Shown one piece after another: positions 63,284 to 64,000 of a stretch of DNA of 64,000 nt (positions are counted from its first letter, which is position 1; each line of letters starts with the position of its first letter). Under the pieces are notes generated by a model. The model did not search any database, was not told the origin of the DNA, and was given only the letters and a program-made list of their open reading frames with translations. A program made the position numbers and the translations under genes. The stretch is taken from contig NZ_KB913025.1 in NCBI RefSeq assembly GCF_000384075.1, positions 4,623,144 to 4,687,143 on the forward strand. Reading direction: 5' to 3'. The DNA comes from Methylovulum miyakonense HT12. Its GTDB lineage: Bacteria > Pseudomonadota > Gammaproteobacteria > Methylococcales > Methylomonadaceae.

Positions 63284-63634
63284 TTACCGGATTTCAATGA
63301 TGGCAATAACCTGACCACGCAAGTCCAATTCCAGTTGAAACCGCTTAGCAAATAATGCCGGGCAACCACTGAACGAAGGCAATAAGCGCTGCAAGGCTTG
63401 CGCTGGATCGGATGAGGTATTGGCGATCACAAAATTCTGGAAAGCCCAATCATCGGCTTCCTTGACCGCCTCGATAAAACTGTCCCATTCATCGCGGTAA
63501 GACGATGCCTGGCCGATAACTCCTTCAGGTTGGAATATGTTATCACTGTCATGAGATTCAAGGATTTCAACTAAAGTGTATAACGTTTGGAACCGGTAGC
63601 CTTTTAATGCAGCTTTTGCGCCTGAGTTATTCAT
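63284..63634 (-). CDS. hypothetical protein, N-terminus reminiscent of DUF4297-type nucleases
   Basis: 116 residues. The first about 37 (GAKAALKGYRFQTLYTLVEIL then FQPEG) resemble the opening of DUF4297/Cap4-like DNA nucleases (G-x-x-x-ALKGY-x-Q). The conserved acidic EDLD-type block that should follow PEG is replaced by VIGQASSYRDEW, and the rest is unfamiliar. It may be a truncated and re-ended defence gene or an unrelated small protein. No strong ribosome site. It is followed by a clear terminator, which suggests it is transcribed. Confidence 0.55.
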   Translation of the reverse strand: MNNSGAKAALKGYRFQTLYTLVEILESHDSDNIFQPEGVIGQASSYRDEWDSFIEAVKEADDWAFQNFVIANTSSDPAQALQRLLPSFSGCPALFAKRFQLELDLRGQVIAIIEIR

Positions 63635-63723
63635 AGGATGATTTTGTTATTTTTAAGGACGAAGGCTTTATATAGTAGCAACTGATGTTACGCACCCCCA
63701 TCCCAAAAAGCGTATCATTTCAG

Positions 63724-64000
63724 GATGGATAAAGAAAAAACAGAACTCTACACAGACTACCTGATTTGCAACCAAGGCTTGGCGACGGCGACCAGCCTGT
63801 CGGCGATGCTTGACGGTGAAGTCAGCCATGACCAAATAACCCGCCACATGTCCGCCAGGCTGTATACCTCAAAAGACTTGTGGGTTGATGCCAAACGCAC
63901 CGTGCGCCAGATCGAGAAGGATGACGCGTGCCTGATCTTCGACGACACCGTCCAGGAAAAGGCCAGCACCGACGAGAACGAGATCATGTGTTGGCACTAT
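63724..64000 (+). CDS. transposase of the IS701/IS4-like DDE group, partial at window end
   Basis: The frame is open from ATG 63724 to the last base (92 residues seen). TDYLICNQGLATATSLSAML, VSHDQITRHMSARLYTSKDLW and CLIFDDTVQEKASTDENEIMCWHY are the N-terminal and first catalytic (DDT) blocks of IS701-like transposases. AGG lies immediately before the ATG. The element end and the remainder lie outside the window. Confidence 0.8.

Noticed and set aside
41628..64000. attR copy of the ssrA 3' end
   Set aside because: I looked for the GGTTCAATTCCCGCC and GCCTCCACCA strings downstream and found none in the window.
1..64000. CRISPR arrays, rRNA and ordinary tRNA genes
   Set aside because: No regularly spaced short repeats, rRNA signatures or tRNA cloverleaf were seen other than the tRNA-like end of the tmRNA.

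Overview
The window reads as chromosome of a Gram-negative gammaproteobacterium. Supporting genes are a 1161-residue DnaE, RecQ, exonuclease III, an MlaA lipoprotein, FadL and TolC outer-membrane proteins, a one-piece tmRNA and sigma-54 promoters. A methylotroph-type relative (Methylococcales) is possible, but I could not test that. All calls come from reading the sequence; no database search was run.

1-13060: an organosulfur-scavenging locus. A FadL-type porin is followed by a frameshifted amidohydrolase on the opposite strand, then by a co-directional run: FMN reductase (msuE-like), acyl-CoA-dehydrogenase-fold oxidoreductase, OsmC-like protein, dimethylsulfone monooxygenase (sfnG), SfnB/MsuC-type oxygenase, ribBA, ssuD/msuD, metY and a sigma-54 activator (sfnR). 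Together they could take dimethylsulfone to methanesulfinate, methanesulfonate and sulfite. RibBA would supply flavin and MetY would assimilate the reduced sulfur. The FMN reductase operon and the porin each have a GG-N10-GC sigma-54 promoter with the same upstream inverted repeat (ATTGCCGC-N4-GCGGCA). This predicts one SfnR-like regulon that includes the porin.

13060-21660: a decayed serine recombinase, an unknown gene, then a four-gene NAD salvage operon (nicotinamidase-like, pncB, nadE, nadM-Nudix) divergent from an NrtR-type repressor with a palindromic operator between them. A rotted IS256-type fragment abuts nrtR.

21660-41250: mostly housekeeping and accessory chromosome. It holds an NCS2 permease, a DUF3455 protein, an SDR, Fe-SOD, an MdtNOP-like efflux system with YtcA, exonuclease III, a 1320-residue CHASE-PAS-GGDEF-EAL-CZB protein, DnaE and bacteriohemerythrin. 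Two copies of a 150-161 bp MITE-like fold-back repeat flank the exonuclease III and GGDEF-EAL genes.

41249-47250: ssrA (tmRNA) with a tyrosine integrase directly behind it, marking a small island. It carries hypothetical genes, a serine recombinase, a 48-bp palindrome and an intact IS630-type element inserted in an open frame. No attR copy was seen.

47250-64000: MlaA, a sulfotransferase-like gene, RecQ and a NucA-type nuclease, then a mobile-element-rich accessory region (IS1182 and IS256 remnants, an intact IS5-type element, an IS701/IS4-like gene cut by the window end). Inside it is the best candidate for an undescribed system: a tight four-gene operon (60882 down to 54785) encoding a C-terminally membrane-anchored protein, two paralogous HExxH metallopeptidase-like proteins and a large TPR protein. 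A PIN/ribbon-helix-helix toxin-antitoxin pair and a possible nuclease fragment lie nearby.
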